Below are positions 1 through 7,827 of a stretch of DNA of 45,860 nt, piece after piece. Where the stretch lies: the NCBI GenBank assembly GCA_964547585.1, contig CAZJOI010000006.1, positions 1-45,860 of the forward strand, given 5' to 3'. The stretch comes from CAZSCF01 sp964547585 (lineage in GTDB: Bacteria > Patescibacteriota > Minisyncoccia > Moranbacterales > UBA2206). How positions within the stretch are numbered: position 1 is the stretch's first letter; each line of letters opens with the position of its first letter. A program made the translations under genes and the position numbers. Below the pieces are notes generated by a model. The model saw only the letters and a program-made list of their open reading frames with translations, had not been told where the DNA came from and ran no database searches.

Positions 1-251
1 CTTATCGTGGCGGAGATATTCCAGAACATTTGGAAGATGGTAAAACTGGAATATTTTTTGAAAATCAGAAATCGGAGGATATTGTGGCAGCGGTTAAAAA
101 ATTTCAAGGCATAAAATTTGATTCTGAATACATCAGAGAAAGTGCGCGAAAATTTGACAAAAGTGTGTTTAAGGCTAAAATAAAGGAATATATAGACAAA
201 GAGCTGAAACTCTTTGCAATGACCAATGACCAATTTCCAATAACCAAATAA
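1..251 (+). CDS. GT4 glycosyltransferase, 3' end only (5' end outside window)
   Basis: This is the C-terminal part of a family 4 glycosyltransferase. The reading frame is open from base 3, so the visible 82 codons continue a gene that starts before the window. The segment reads RGGDIPEHLEDGKTGIFF, the usual GT4 pattern just after the nucleotide-sugar binding site (a GG..E motif, then an EGKTG turn). It is followed by a terminal helix FDKSVFKAKIKEYI, as in WbaZ-like mannosyltransferases. The enzyme would act in the cytoplasm, transferring a sugar from a nucleotide donor to a growing surface glycan, which fits the Wzz-like and GT4 genes that follow. The last dozen codons are encoded by a heptanucleotide repeat and are probably not part of the conserved fold. 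Donor and acceptor cannot be told from this fragment. Confidence 0.82.
   Translation, partial: YRGGDIPEHLEDGKTGIFFENQKSEDIVAAVKKFQGIKFDSEYIRESARKFDKSVFKAKIKEYIDKELKLFAMTNDQFPITK
218..245 (+). repeat. Heptanucleotide tandem repeat, 4 units, overlapping a 3' coding end
   Basis: Four consecutive 7-base units (AATGACC, AATGACC, AATTTCC, AATAACC) run up to the stop codon of the GT4 fragment. They encode its last residues (MTNDQFPITK). The same 7-base periodicity, with other unit sequences, recurs at 13621, 21721 and 25734. Confidence 0.7.
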
Positions 252-262
252 TTTCAAAAAAC

Positions 263-874
263 ATGGAGTTTAAAGAATATTTACAGATTATTAAAAAGAA
301 TATACGCATGTTTATTTTTGTTGTGATTTTGGTTCTGGTTTCTGGTCTCACTTACTTTTATGCAAGACCAATTTCCTATGATGCATCTTTGGCACTAAAC
401 ATTACACGCAAAGGAGTGGACCAAACAACAGACTATAAATACGACTATTATTATAGACTAGGTGCAGATGAAAAATTTGCGGATACAATAGTTGAATGGC
501 TAAAGGATCCAGGAACAGTTGCCAGAATATACGAAAATTCTGAAATATCTTCGAATGATTTATCTCTGAAAAAATTAACAAAATTACTCAAGCCAGAAAA
601 GCGCTCTTCTGAATTAGTTTTAGTTTCTTTCTCATCTTCTGATGAAAAAGAATTAAAACATATTTCTGATTTAATAAAAAAAGAAATATCCAAAAATATA
701 AACGATCTGAATTATTTGCAAAAAGATATGAATTGGTTTGATATTTTTGGAGAAGAACCCGTAATCGTGAAGCATTCCTTTAATTTGTTTATAGTTAGTG
801 CGGGACTATTATTCTTCGGAATATTCTTGGCTTTCTGGGTTGTTCTAATAACGCACTATTTTAAAGAGGCATAA
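263..874 (+). CDS. Wzz-like chain-length determinant family membrane protein
   Basis: This 203-residue protein has the architecture of polysaccharide co-polymerases. It has a short cytoplasmic N-terminus, a membrane segment at about residues 15-34, an extracytoplasmic region of about 135 residues, and a second membrane segment at about 174-197 ending in a short tail. There is no C-terminal tyrosine kinase domain, so it resembles stand-alone Wzz/CpsC-type proteins. Family knowledge says such proteins set the length of exported glycan chains. The start ATG lies 12 bases after the previous stop and lacks a clear Shine-Dalgarno sequence. The extracytoplasmic part is shorter than in typical Wzz proteins, so the family call rests on topology and on the flanking glycosyltransferases more than on residue motifs. 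A second protein of the same design lies at 18670. Confidence 0.6.
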   Translation: MEFKEYLQIIKKNIRMFIFVVILVLVSGLTYFYARPISYDASLALNITRKGVDQTTDYKYDYYYRLGADEKFADTIVEWLKDPGTVARIYENSEISSNDLSLKKLTKLLKPEKRSSELVLVSFSSSDEKELKHISDLIKKEISKNINDLNYLQKDMNWFDIFGEEPVIVKHSFNLFIVSAGLLFFGIFLAFWVVLITHYFKEA

Positions 875-912
875 GGTATAAAAATGAATACAGAAAATTG
901 GTGCGGGATGCT

Positions 913-949
913 CATATTTGTAGCTACTCGTACCTCGTAGACAAATATG
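913..949 (+). promoter_or_regulatory. Hairpin whose 3' arm contains the start codon of the next gene
   Basis: CATATTTGT at 913-921 is perfectly complementary to ACAAATATG at 941-949. CTAC at 924-927 pairs with GTAG at 937-940, leaving only a two-base AG bulge and a nine-base loop. The last three bases of the 3' arm are the ATG at 947-949. In RNA this 13-bp stem would hide the start codon of the GT4 gene. Confidence 0.6.
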
Positions 950-2188
950 GCAAAGATCGGTATTGATGCAAGATGTTTGATGGAAGGGAGAAAAACAGGA
1001 GTAGAGGAATACACTCTAAATTTTTTGAAGCATCTTTTTGAAATTGATAAAAAGAACAAGTATGTTCTTTTTTTGAATTCTTTTGGTTTACCCCTTACCA
1101 AATTTAAAGTATTTGCCAATCTATTATCTAAAAAAGAAAGTTCATTTTTTGAAAATTTGGTGAGGGACAAGTCGTCAGTTGATTTTGGCTGGCTCCAAAA
1201 ATTTACCCATGTTTCGGTTAAGAGATTTAATTATCCGAATAAATTGCTCAATTTTTTGTTTTGGTATTTGGACTGGCCCCAAATTGATAAAATGCTCGGC
1301 GGAGTAGATTTTTTATTCATGCCGAATATAATTTTTGGAGCAACAAATGGAAATACAAAACTAGTCACTACTTTTCATGATCTTTCGTTTGTGAGATATC
1401 CGGAAACATTTTCCTGGAAAAGACGATTTTGGCATACTTTTGTTAACTCAAAAAAAATAGCGCAAAAATCAAAAAAAATAATTACTGTTTCTACTTCAAC
1501 AAAAAATGATCTTTGCTCTATCTTTGGGATAGATCAAAATAAAATATCCATTATTCCGAGTGGAATTTCGGAAAAATTCAGAATAATTGATCGAAATGAT
1601 GGAAAGCTTTTGCAGGTCAAGCAAAAATACAAGTTACCCTACAAATTTATTCTTTATCTCGGAACAATTGAACCCAGAAAGAATATTATTGGAATCATCC
1701 GGGCTTACAATCAGCTGCAAAAGTTTGCCAGTCACGAAAAAATGGAAAATATAGCCAATTATAAATTGGTTATTGCCGGATCTTCTGGTTGGCTCAGTGA
1801 AAAAATATTTGCAGAAATTAAAAAATCAAAGAACAAAGAAAATATTCAAGTCGTTGATTTCATTGAAGATGAAGACAAAGAATATGTTTTTAATCTGGCT
1901 TCACTTTTTGTTTATCCCTCTTTTTTTGAAGGTTTTGGTTTTCCGCCATTGGAAGCCATGAGTTGCGGAGTGCCAGTGATAGTTTCCAATTCTTCGTCTT
2001 TGCCGGAAGTTGTGGGTAATGGCGGAATTATGATTGATCCAAATAAGCCAGATGAGATTTTTGAAGCCATGAAGGAAATTTTGACTACTCCAGAGCTCAA
2101 AAAGAAACTAATAGAAAAAGGACTTGAACAAGCCAAGAAATTTGATTGGAATAAATCGGCCAGAGAATTTTTAAAAATCATTTCTTAA
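947..2188 (+). CDS. GT4 family glycosyltransferase (mannosyltransferase-like)
   Basis: A complete 413-residue GT-B fold glycosyltransferase. The N-terminal Rossmann domain opens with the MAKIGIDARCL motif and contains TTFHDLSF at the interdomain acceptor site. The C-terminal domain begins near YLGTIEPRKN and holds the donor-binding signature FFEGFGFPPLEAMSCG (the E-x7-E element of GT4 enzymes) followed by a conserved SSLPEVVG. No membrane segment or signal peptide is visible, so the protein is cytoplasmic or peripheral. It should transfer a hexose from a nucleotide sugar during surface polysaccharide synthesis. Similar family members include mannosyltransferases MtfB and WbaZ, but substrate cannot be read from sequence. 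The start codon is embedded in the hairpin at 913-949. A further GT4 gene follows at 2250. Confidence 0.88.
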   Translation: MAKIGIDARCLMEGRKTGVEEYTLNFLKHLFEIDKKNKYVLFLNSFGLPLTKFKVFANLLSKKESSFFENLVRDKSSVDFGWLQKFTHVSVKRFNYPNKLLNFLFWYLDWPQIDKMLGGVDFLFMPNIIFGATNGNTKLVTTFHDLSFVRYPETFSWKRRFWHTFVNSKKIAQKSKKIITVSTSTKNDLCSIFGIDQNKISIIPSGISEKFRIIDRNDGKLLQVKQKYKLPYKFILYLGTIEPRKNIIGIIRAYNQLQKFASHEKMENIANYKLVIAGSSGWLSEKIFAEIKKSKNKENIQVVDFIEDEDKEYVFNLASLFVYPSFFEGFGFPPLEAMSCGVPVIVSNSSSLPEVVGNGGIMIDPNKPDEIFEAMKEILTTPELKKKLIEKGLEQAKKFDWNKSAREFLKIIS

Positions 2189-2200
2189 ATCTTTTTTTAT

Positions 2201-2227
2201 CCACACGTCAATGCTCGGTCTGTGTGG
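2201..2227 (+). terminator. Weak hairpin between two GT4 genes
   Basis: CCACAC at 2201-2206 pairs with GTGTGG at 2222-2227 around a 15-base loop and is followed by a short T-rich stretch. It could be a weak terminator for the gene ending at 2188. The long loop and interrupted T-run make this tentative. Confidence 0.35.
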
Positions 2228-2235
2228 TTTTATGT

Positions 2236-2241
2236 TATAAT
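2236..2241 (+). promoter_or_regulatory. -10 element (TATAAT) placed for a leaderless transcript
   Basis: A perfect TATAAT lies 8 bases upstream of the ATG at 2250, so transcription would start at or within a base or two of the start codon. No good -35 hexamer is visible at the expected spacing, so the promoter is uncertain. Confidence 0.4.
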
Positions 2242-2249
2242 TAAGCCAT

Positions 2250-3325
2250 ATGCGCATTGGAATTGATGCCCGTTTTTATGGAATTATTGGAAAAGGTTTG
2301 GGCAGGTATACACANNNNNNNNNNATGAGCCAAAAAATTCCAACTTTCACAAAATTTTGGCGCCTTACAGATGGTATACACTCAGAGAACAGATTGGTAT
2401 GCCGATTATTCTAAATAAATACAAACTTGATTTGGTACATTTTCCTCATTTTAATGTGCCTTTTTTATACCGAAAAAAATTCGTGGTAACTATTCATGAT
2501 TTGATCTTGTTGCAATTTCCAACTGTCAAAAACACTACATTGAATCCACTTTTCTATAAAATGAAATTTTTAGCTTACAAGCTTATAATTTGGTCAGCTA
2601 TTGGGCGAGCTCAAAAAGTGATTACGGTTTCCAATTTTACCAAAAAGGAATTGTTGAAATATTATAAAAAAAGTCTGAAAGAAGAAAGAATAGCCATAAC
2701 CTATGAAGCGGGGAATGATAACGAAGAAACTGGTAAATTTGATTCGCAAAATGACCTAGAAGTATTGAAAAATTATGGTATACTAAAGCCATATCTTTTA
2801 TATGTAGGGAATGCCTATCCACATAAAAACTTGGAAAGGCTTGTTTTGGCTTTTGGTGCATTGAATATAGCTCAAAAATATCAATTGGTACTGGTAGGCA
2901 AAACTGACTATTTTTATTCTGCGCTGAAAAAAATGATCCAAGAAAAAGATATCCAAGATGTGATTTTTTTGGAGCAAATATCCGATGAAATTCTGGACAT
3001 CATATATCGCAAATCCAAAGCCTTTGTTTTTGCTTCACTCTACGAAGGTTTCGGAATTCCGCCACTGGAAGCGATGAGCAGAAAACTTCCAGTTATTTCT
3101 TCAGATCATCCTTGTATGAAAGAAATTTTGGAAGACAGTGCCTATTTTTTTGATGGACAGGATGAAAATTCCATTACGGAATCTATGAAAAAAATATTGG
3201 AGAATGAAGAAATGAGACAAGATTTAATAGAAAAAGGATTACAACAAATAAAAAAATATAGTTGGGGAAAAATGGCCAAAGAGACCAAAAAAATTTATTC
3301 AGAAATTAATGAAGAAAAGAAATAG
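2250..3325 (+). CDS. GT4 family glycosyltransferase, interrupted by an assembly gap
   Basis: The gene starts at ATG 2250 (MRIGIDARFYG, then GKGLGRYT), the typical N-terminus of GT4 enzymes. It is interrupted at 2315-2324 by ten N. Beyond the gap the frame is open from 2327 (EPKNSNFHKILAPYRWYTL) to the stop at 3323-3325. The two sides are in different frames if ten bases are counted, so the true gap length is not ten. Compared with GT4 enzymes of this type, roughly 35-40 residues appear to be missing; this estimate is from memory of the family. The C-terminal domain holds LYEGFGIPPLEAMSRKLP, the donor-site signature. It should act in the same glycan pathway as the preceding gene. Its 3' end overlaps the DUF4012 gene by 17 bases, which suggests translational coupling. 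Confidence 0.82.
2315..2324. other. Assembly gap (10 N)
   Basis: Ten N interrupt the GT4 gene that starts at 2250. Flanking frames disagree, so the number of N is a placeholder. Confidence 0.98.
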
Positions 3326-6110
3326 AATAATTCCGCAAATGTTCGATGTGCGTCCAGTGAATGACACTGGAGATTTGGACTTGGAAAAAATAAAAAAAGT
3401 AGGAGGTTTTCTGGCAATTGAGTCAAAAAAACCAGTTGCTAAGAAAAGTTTTTCAAAAAGTGAGCCCATAGCACTGAAACAGGGGAGCTTTTATGATATC
3501 AAAAAATATCAAAAAGAAACGCAAGAAATTGAAAAAGCTCTCAGACGGAAGTTTTTCGAGCAGCAAGAATTAAAGAATAGACTCAGACAGAGTAAGATCG
3601 AATTGCAAAAAAAACTCGAAAAATCTTTTAGACAGAAGTTCTTTGAGCAACAAGAACTAAAAGAAAAATTGGGGCAAAATAGAATTGAATTACAAAAAGA
3701 GCTAGAAGAGGCAAGAAATGGAAACAATAAGATTATGCAACTAGGCGTCTCTCTTAACTCCAATGAGGTGCCAATAATTTATCGAATCAAACACTCTCCA
3801 AGAGATATTTCAGAGATTAAACCGAAAGTTAATTCGAAAATTCAATTAAAAATTCAGCCAGATATTCAATCGGAAGTTCAAGTGGGTATCAGATCGGAAA
3901 TTAAGTCAGATATTTTTCCCTCAAAAGAGGAATTTATTTTGGATAGAGATGAATGGGAAGAGAAAGACCAGCGTCAAATGATTGAATATTTTGCCGAAGA
4001 AAATAAATTTTCTTGGAAAGAATTTTTTTCAGAATTTTGGGAGAAATTACCTAAATTTAAATTGCTAACATTACCTGCATTTCCCGACTCGGTTAACCTG
4101 CAACCAAAAAGAACTCTTTTTTCTTTTGCTATGGTGTCCAGCTTTATCTTCTTAGCTATTTTCGGAGTTGGTTTTTTCAAAAAAAGTTTGGAGGTTAAAA
4201 AATCTGTTTTGGGAACGAGCCAGGCTGCTTATGCCAATCTGGTGCAGGCCAAGAATGGTATTATGAAAAATAATTATAATGATTCATCTTTTCAATTTAA
4301 AGAAGCTTATGATAATTTTGATAACATTTCTAATGAGCTGAGCAGCCTGGGCGGCATTTTCGTGGAGGGTTCGCGCTTTTTGCCATACGTTTCTAAACTT
4401 TCCTCGGGAAAGTATTTGGCTGAAGCTGGGAAAAATATTTCGCGTATTGGCATTCTATCCGGAGAAGTAATGAAAGTTTTGGAGCAAATAAAAAATCCAT
4501 TGGAAAATACCACTGGAGGCGAGGATTCGGTTTCATTTTTGAAAATATTTAAAGATTCAAACAAAAATTCTCAAGAAATTTTAAGTTTAATCGAAGATAC
4601 GCGAAAGGATTTGGATAAAGTTAATGTGGATGATATCCCAGAAGAGCAAAGAACTCAATTTGTTGAACTCAAAAACAAACTACCTCAAATGGAAGGATAT
4701 GTGCGGGGATTTTTGGATAATAGCCAAATTTTTACAGATATTCTTGGTGGCAATGGACCGCGAAAATATTTATTTTTATTTCAGAACAATCAGGAAATGA
4801 GAGCAACAGGCGGGTTTATTGGAAGCTATGGAGTAATAGATATTTTCAATGGCCGAATAAATAAATTCTTTATTGACGGCATATTTAATCCAGACGGACA
4901 ACTCAGAGAAAAAGTAGTTCCTCCAGTGCCTATTCAAAAAATCAGTGCAGCTTGGAGTTTACACGACAGTAACTGGTTTCCTGATTTTCCTGTTTCAGCG
5001 GAAAAGGCTATTTGGTTTTACGAAAAAACTGGCGGTCCAACAGTTGATGGTATAATCACGATGACACCAAATGTGATGAAAAAATTACTGGAAGTGAGCG
5101 GGCCAATTGATATGCCGGAATACGGAGTTGTTATTGATAAAGATAATTTTCTGGAAAAAGTGCAAAATGAAGTCGAGGTTGAATATAACAAAGAGTTGAA
5201 TCAGCCAAAAAAGATTTTGGCTGACCTAGCGCCAAAAATATTGGATGTAATTTTCAATTCCAAAAAAATATCCAGCGCAGTTAAAACACTCGATATTTTG
5301 ATGGAAAGTTTGAATGAAAAACAAATTTTACTTTATTCCAGAAATTATGAGGTTGAAAAGAAGATTTCGGAAGAAAGCTGGTCAGGGGAAGTTTTGTCTA
5401 CGGATAAAGATTATTTGAGTGTTATCAACTCCAATATTAACGGTTTCAAGACTGACGGAGTTGTTGATGAAAAAATTGAACATCAAGCGGAAATCAAAAG
5501 CGACGGATCGATTATTGATTCTGTGACGATTACCAGAAAACATAATGGGGGAGATTCTCAATATGATTGGCTAAATAAAGTTAATGCAAATTATATGCGG
5601 GTTTATGTTCCAAGGGGTTCCAAGCTGATTTCGGCGGAAGGTCAGACAAGAGAATTTAACTCCGCGCCTCTGGATTATACTGCACTCAAATTTAAACATG
5701 ATTCACAGGTTGAAGCTGAAGAGGAATCAATAAAAATAGATGAGGAAAGTGGAACCAGAGTCTATGAGGATGCCAATAAGACAGTCTTTGCCAATTGGGT
5801 TTATGTTAGTCCAAAAGAGGAGGTTATGGTAAAATATTCATATTTGCTGCCTTTTAGGGTCTTTGTAAATGATAGCAATAAGCCAGCGGATACCTATTCG
5901 CTCTTGGCTCAAAAACAGTCCGGAAGTCTCGGATCTGATTTTATTTCAAGTATAATTTATCCGGAAAAGTTTGATTTGACTTGGAGGTATCCAGATGATT
6001 TAATTAGTGATTCTGATGATTCATCAAATGAAACAAAGAAGTTGAGAATTGAAACAAACCTGAAAAAAGATAAATTCATAGGCATAGTATTTTTGAATAA
6101 AGAGAACTAA
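3309..6110 (+). CDS. DUF4012 protein with long coiled-coil N-terminal extension
   Basis: A 933-residue membrane protein and the largest of three DUF4012 paralogues in the window. Residues 1-268 are predicted cytoplasmic. They contain a Gln/Glu/Lys-rich coiled coil with a duplicated unit (KFFEQQELKN-RLRQSKIELQ near 81-100, and again near 110-130), then a segment of alternating charged and Ile residues near 170-203. One membrane segment lies at about 269-290. The extracytoplasmic part has a helical linker (about 295-470) and the DUF4012 domain from about 490, with landmarks FQNNQEMRATGGFIG, HDSNWFPDFP and YMRVYVPRGS. The biochemical function of DUF4012 is unknown to me. The 17-base overlap with the GT4 gene and the neighbouring murJ suggest a role in exporting or attaching surface glycans. 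The cytoplasmic extension is absent from the copies at 19615 and 33328. Confidence 0.88.
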   Translation: MKKRNRIIPQMFDVRPVNDTGDLDLEKIKKVGGFLAIESKKPVAKKSFSKSEPIALKQGSFYDIKKYQKETQEIEKALRRKFFEQQELKNRLRQSKIELQKKLEKSFRQKFFEQQELKEKLGQNRIELQKELEEARNGNNKIMQLGVSLNSNEVPIIYRIKHSPRDISEIKPKVNSKIQLKIQPDIQSEVQVGIRSEIKSDIFPSKEEFILDRDEWEEKDQRQMIEYFAEENKFSWKEFFSEFWEKLPKFKLLTLPAFPDSVNLQPKRTLFSFAMVSSFIFLAIFGVGFFKKSLEVKKSVLGTSQAAYANLVQAKNGIMKNNYNDSSFQFKEAYDNFDNISNELSSLGGIFVEGSRFLPYVSKLSSGKYLAEAGKNISRIGILSGEVMKVLEQIKNPLENTTGGEDSVSFLKIFKDSNKNSQEILSLIEDTRKDLDKVNVDDIPEEQRTQFVELKNKLPQMEGYVRGFLDNSQIFTDILGGNGPRKYLFLFQNNQEMRATGGFIGSYGVIDIFNGRINKFFIDGIFNPDGQLREKVVPPVPIQKISAAWSLHDSNWFPDFPVSAEKAIWFYEKTGGPTVDGIITMTPNVMKKLLEVSGPIDMPEYGVVIDKDNFLEKVQNEVEVEYNKELNQPKKILADLAPKILDVIFNSKKISSAVKTLDILMESLNEKQILLYSRNYEVEKKISEESWSGEVLSTDKDYLSVINSNINGFKTDGVVDEKIEHQAEIKSDGSIIDSVTITRKHNGGDSQYDWLNKVNANYMRVYVPRGSKLISAEGQTREFNSAPLDYTALKFKHDSQVEAEEESIKIDEESGTRVYEDANKTVFANWVYVSPKEEVMVKYSYLLPFRVFVNDSNKPADTYSLLAQKQSGSLGSDFISSIIYPEKFDLTWRYPDDLISDSDDSSNETKKLRIETNLKKDKFIGIVFLNKEN

Positions 6111-6123
6111 ATAAGACAAACCA

Positions 6124-7806
6124 TTGATAAAAAGAATCCTAGATAACAATTTTTGGAATGCTCAGCCGTCGAAATCTATTATTTCGGCCGCTTTTGTGAT
6201 AACTATGTCGGGATTAGCTAGTCGTTTGCTGGGGCTACTGAGAGATAGAATGCTGGCTTCCCGTTTTGGAGCCGGCGACACAATGGATGTTTATTATGCG
6301 GCTTTTCGTGTTCCTGATTTGATTTACAATTTTATTGTTTTAGGAGCTTTGAGTGCGGCCTTCATCCCAGTCTTTTCTAGTTTAATTTCCAAAAAGAAAG
6401 AAGGTGATGAAAAAAATTTAGAAGAGAATATGCGCGACAATGAAGAGGCGCAAAAATTGGTGAACGGAATGCTAAATATCTCTCTATTTTTTATTATAGT
6501 TCTTTCAATCATCTTCGCTATCTTCGCGCCCATTCTAACGAAATTCATCACACCTGGCTTTTCTCCTGAAAAAAACGATATGGTGGTAATGTTTACTCGC
6601 ATAATGTTTTTGAGTCCCTTGTTTTTGGGAATAAGTGGGATATTTGGAGGAGTTTTGACATCTTTCCGTCGATTCGTCATATATTCGCTAGCTCCGATTT
6701 TGTATAATCTGGGAATTATTTTTGGAATATTTTTCTTTGTTGATTTTTGGGGGCCGATCGGGTTAGCTTGGGGAGTAGTTTTGGGAGCAGTTTTACATAT
6801 GCTAATTCAGTATCCAGCAGTCAAAAATTTAGGATTTCGCTATCAAAATATTTTTCGGGAATCTTTTAAAAATGTTAATATTAAAAAAGTTTGTACTTTG
6901 ATGATTCCAAGAATGATGGGAATATCCATAAGCCAAATTAATCTTTTTGTGATTACTATTTTTGCCTCAACTTTGGCGGGAGGAAGCTTGGCTATTTTTA
7001 ATTTTGCTCAAAATTTGCAAAGCGTAGCGCTGGGAATATTTGGTGTTTCTTTCGCCATTGCGGTTTTTCCGGTTCTCTCAAGTCTGGCGGCGCAAGAAGA
7101 AAGAGAAAAATTTATCAGTACTTTTTCCAGCACTTTTCGGCAAATTATTTTTTTTGTGGTTCCCACAAGCATTTTTATGTTTGTTTTGCGAGCGCAAATT
7201 GTGCGCGTAGTTTTGGGTTCTGGAAAATTCGATTGGGAAGACACCATCCTTACTTTTGAGTGTTTGGGTATCTTTGTGTTTAGTCTTTTTGCGCAAAGCA
7301 CAATTCCATTATTAGCTAGATCCTTTTATGCTTTACAGGATACTAAAAATCCATTTTACATCGCGCTGGCCGCCGAAGCCGTTAATATTGCTCTAGTGAT
7401 TTTATTGATTAATAAGTTTCAGGTCGTTGGTTTGGCAATTGCTTTTTCAGTTGCCAGTGTTTTGCAAATGGCACTGCTCTTTATTTTTTTGCGCAAGAAA
7501 ATAAAGAACTTAGATGAAAAAAATATTATTGTTTCTTTCGGAAAAGTTTTGTTGGCATCGGCTTTGGCTGGTGGCGCGATTCAGTTAGTAAAGACAAAAG
7601 TAGCGCAAGCGATGGACATTGATACTTTTATTGGGATATTTACTCAGCTCTCTGCTTCTGTCGTTGTGGGTATTTTGGTTTTTTCTTTGGCCAGCTATGC
7701 TCTGAAGTTGGAAGAATTTTTCAATTTCAAACATTCTCTCACTAAGAAGATATTCCGAGCCAAGAAAGTTATTGTAGAAGGTACCAGTGATGTGAGCGGA
7801 GTTTAA
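6124..7806 (+). CDS. murJ: MurJ/MviN lipid II flippase
   Basis: A 560-residue polytopic membrane protein of the MOP superfamily with about 14 hydrophobic segments. The N-terminal region carries the MurJ signature (ASRLLGLLRDRMLASRFG, then DVYYAAFRVPDLIYN and GALSAAFIPVF). MurJ flips lipid II, the peptidoglycan precursor, to the outer face of the cytoplasmic membrane. The chosen start is TTG at 6124, 14 bases after the DUF4012 stop. It leaves a normal-length N-terminus before the first membrane segment, whereas the next in-frame ATG would delete about 27 residues. The length is somewhat above that of typical MurJ (about 510-520) because of a charged loop near residues 90-115 and a C-terminal tail. 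Presence with FtsB, FtsEX and GT4 genes indicates a peptidoglycan wall. Confidence 0.93.
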   Translation: MIKRILDNNFWNAQPSKSIISAAFVITMSGLASRLLGLLRDRMLASRFGAGDTMDVYYAAFRVPDLIYNFIVLGALSAAFIPVFSSLISKKKEGDEKNLEENMRDNEEAQKLVNGMLNISLFFIIVLSIIFAIFAPILTKFITPGFSPEKNDMVVMFTRIMFLSPLFLGISGIFGGVLTSFRRFVIYSLAPILYNLGIIFGIFFFVDFWGPIGLAWGVVLGAVLHMLIQYPAVKNLGFRYQNIFRESFKNVNIKKVCTLMIPRMMGISISQINLFVITIFASTLAGGSLAIFNFAQNLQSVALGIFGVSFAIAVFPVLSSLAAQEEREKFISTFSSTFRQIIFFVVPTSIFMFVLRAQIVRVVLGSGKFDWEDTILTFECLGIFVFSLFAQSTIPLLARSFYALQDTKNPFYIALAAEAVNIALVILLINKFQVVGLAIAFSVASVLQMALLFIFLRKKIKNLDEKNIIVSFGKVLLASALAGGAIQLVKTKVAQAMDIDTFIGIFTQLSASVVVGILVFSLASYALKLEEFFNFKHSLTKKIFRAKKVIVEGTSDVSGV

Positions 7807-7827
7807 ATTTGTTGAATTATTAAAGCT

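Noticed and set aside
7008..7301. Minus-strand open frames opposite murJ
   Set aside because: Low-complexity shadows of the real gene, with no family resemblance and no independent signals.
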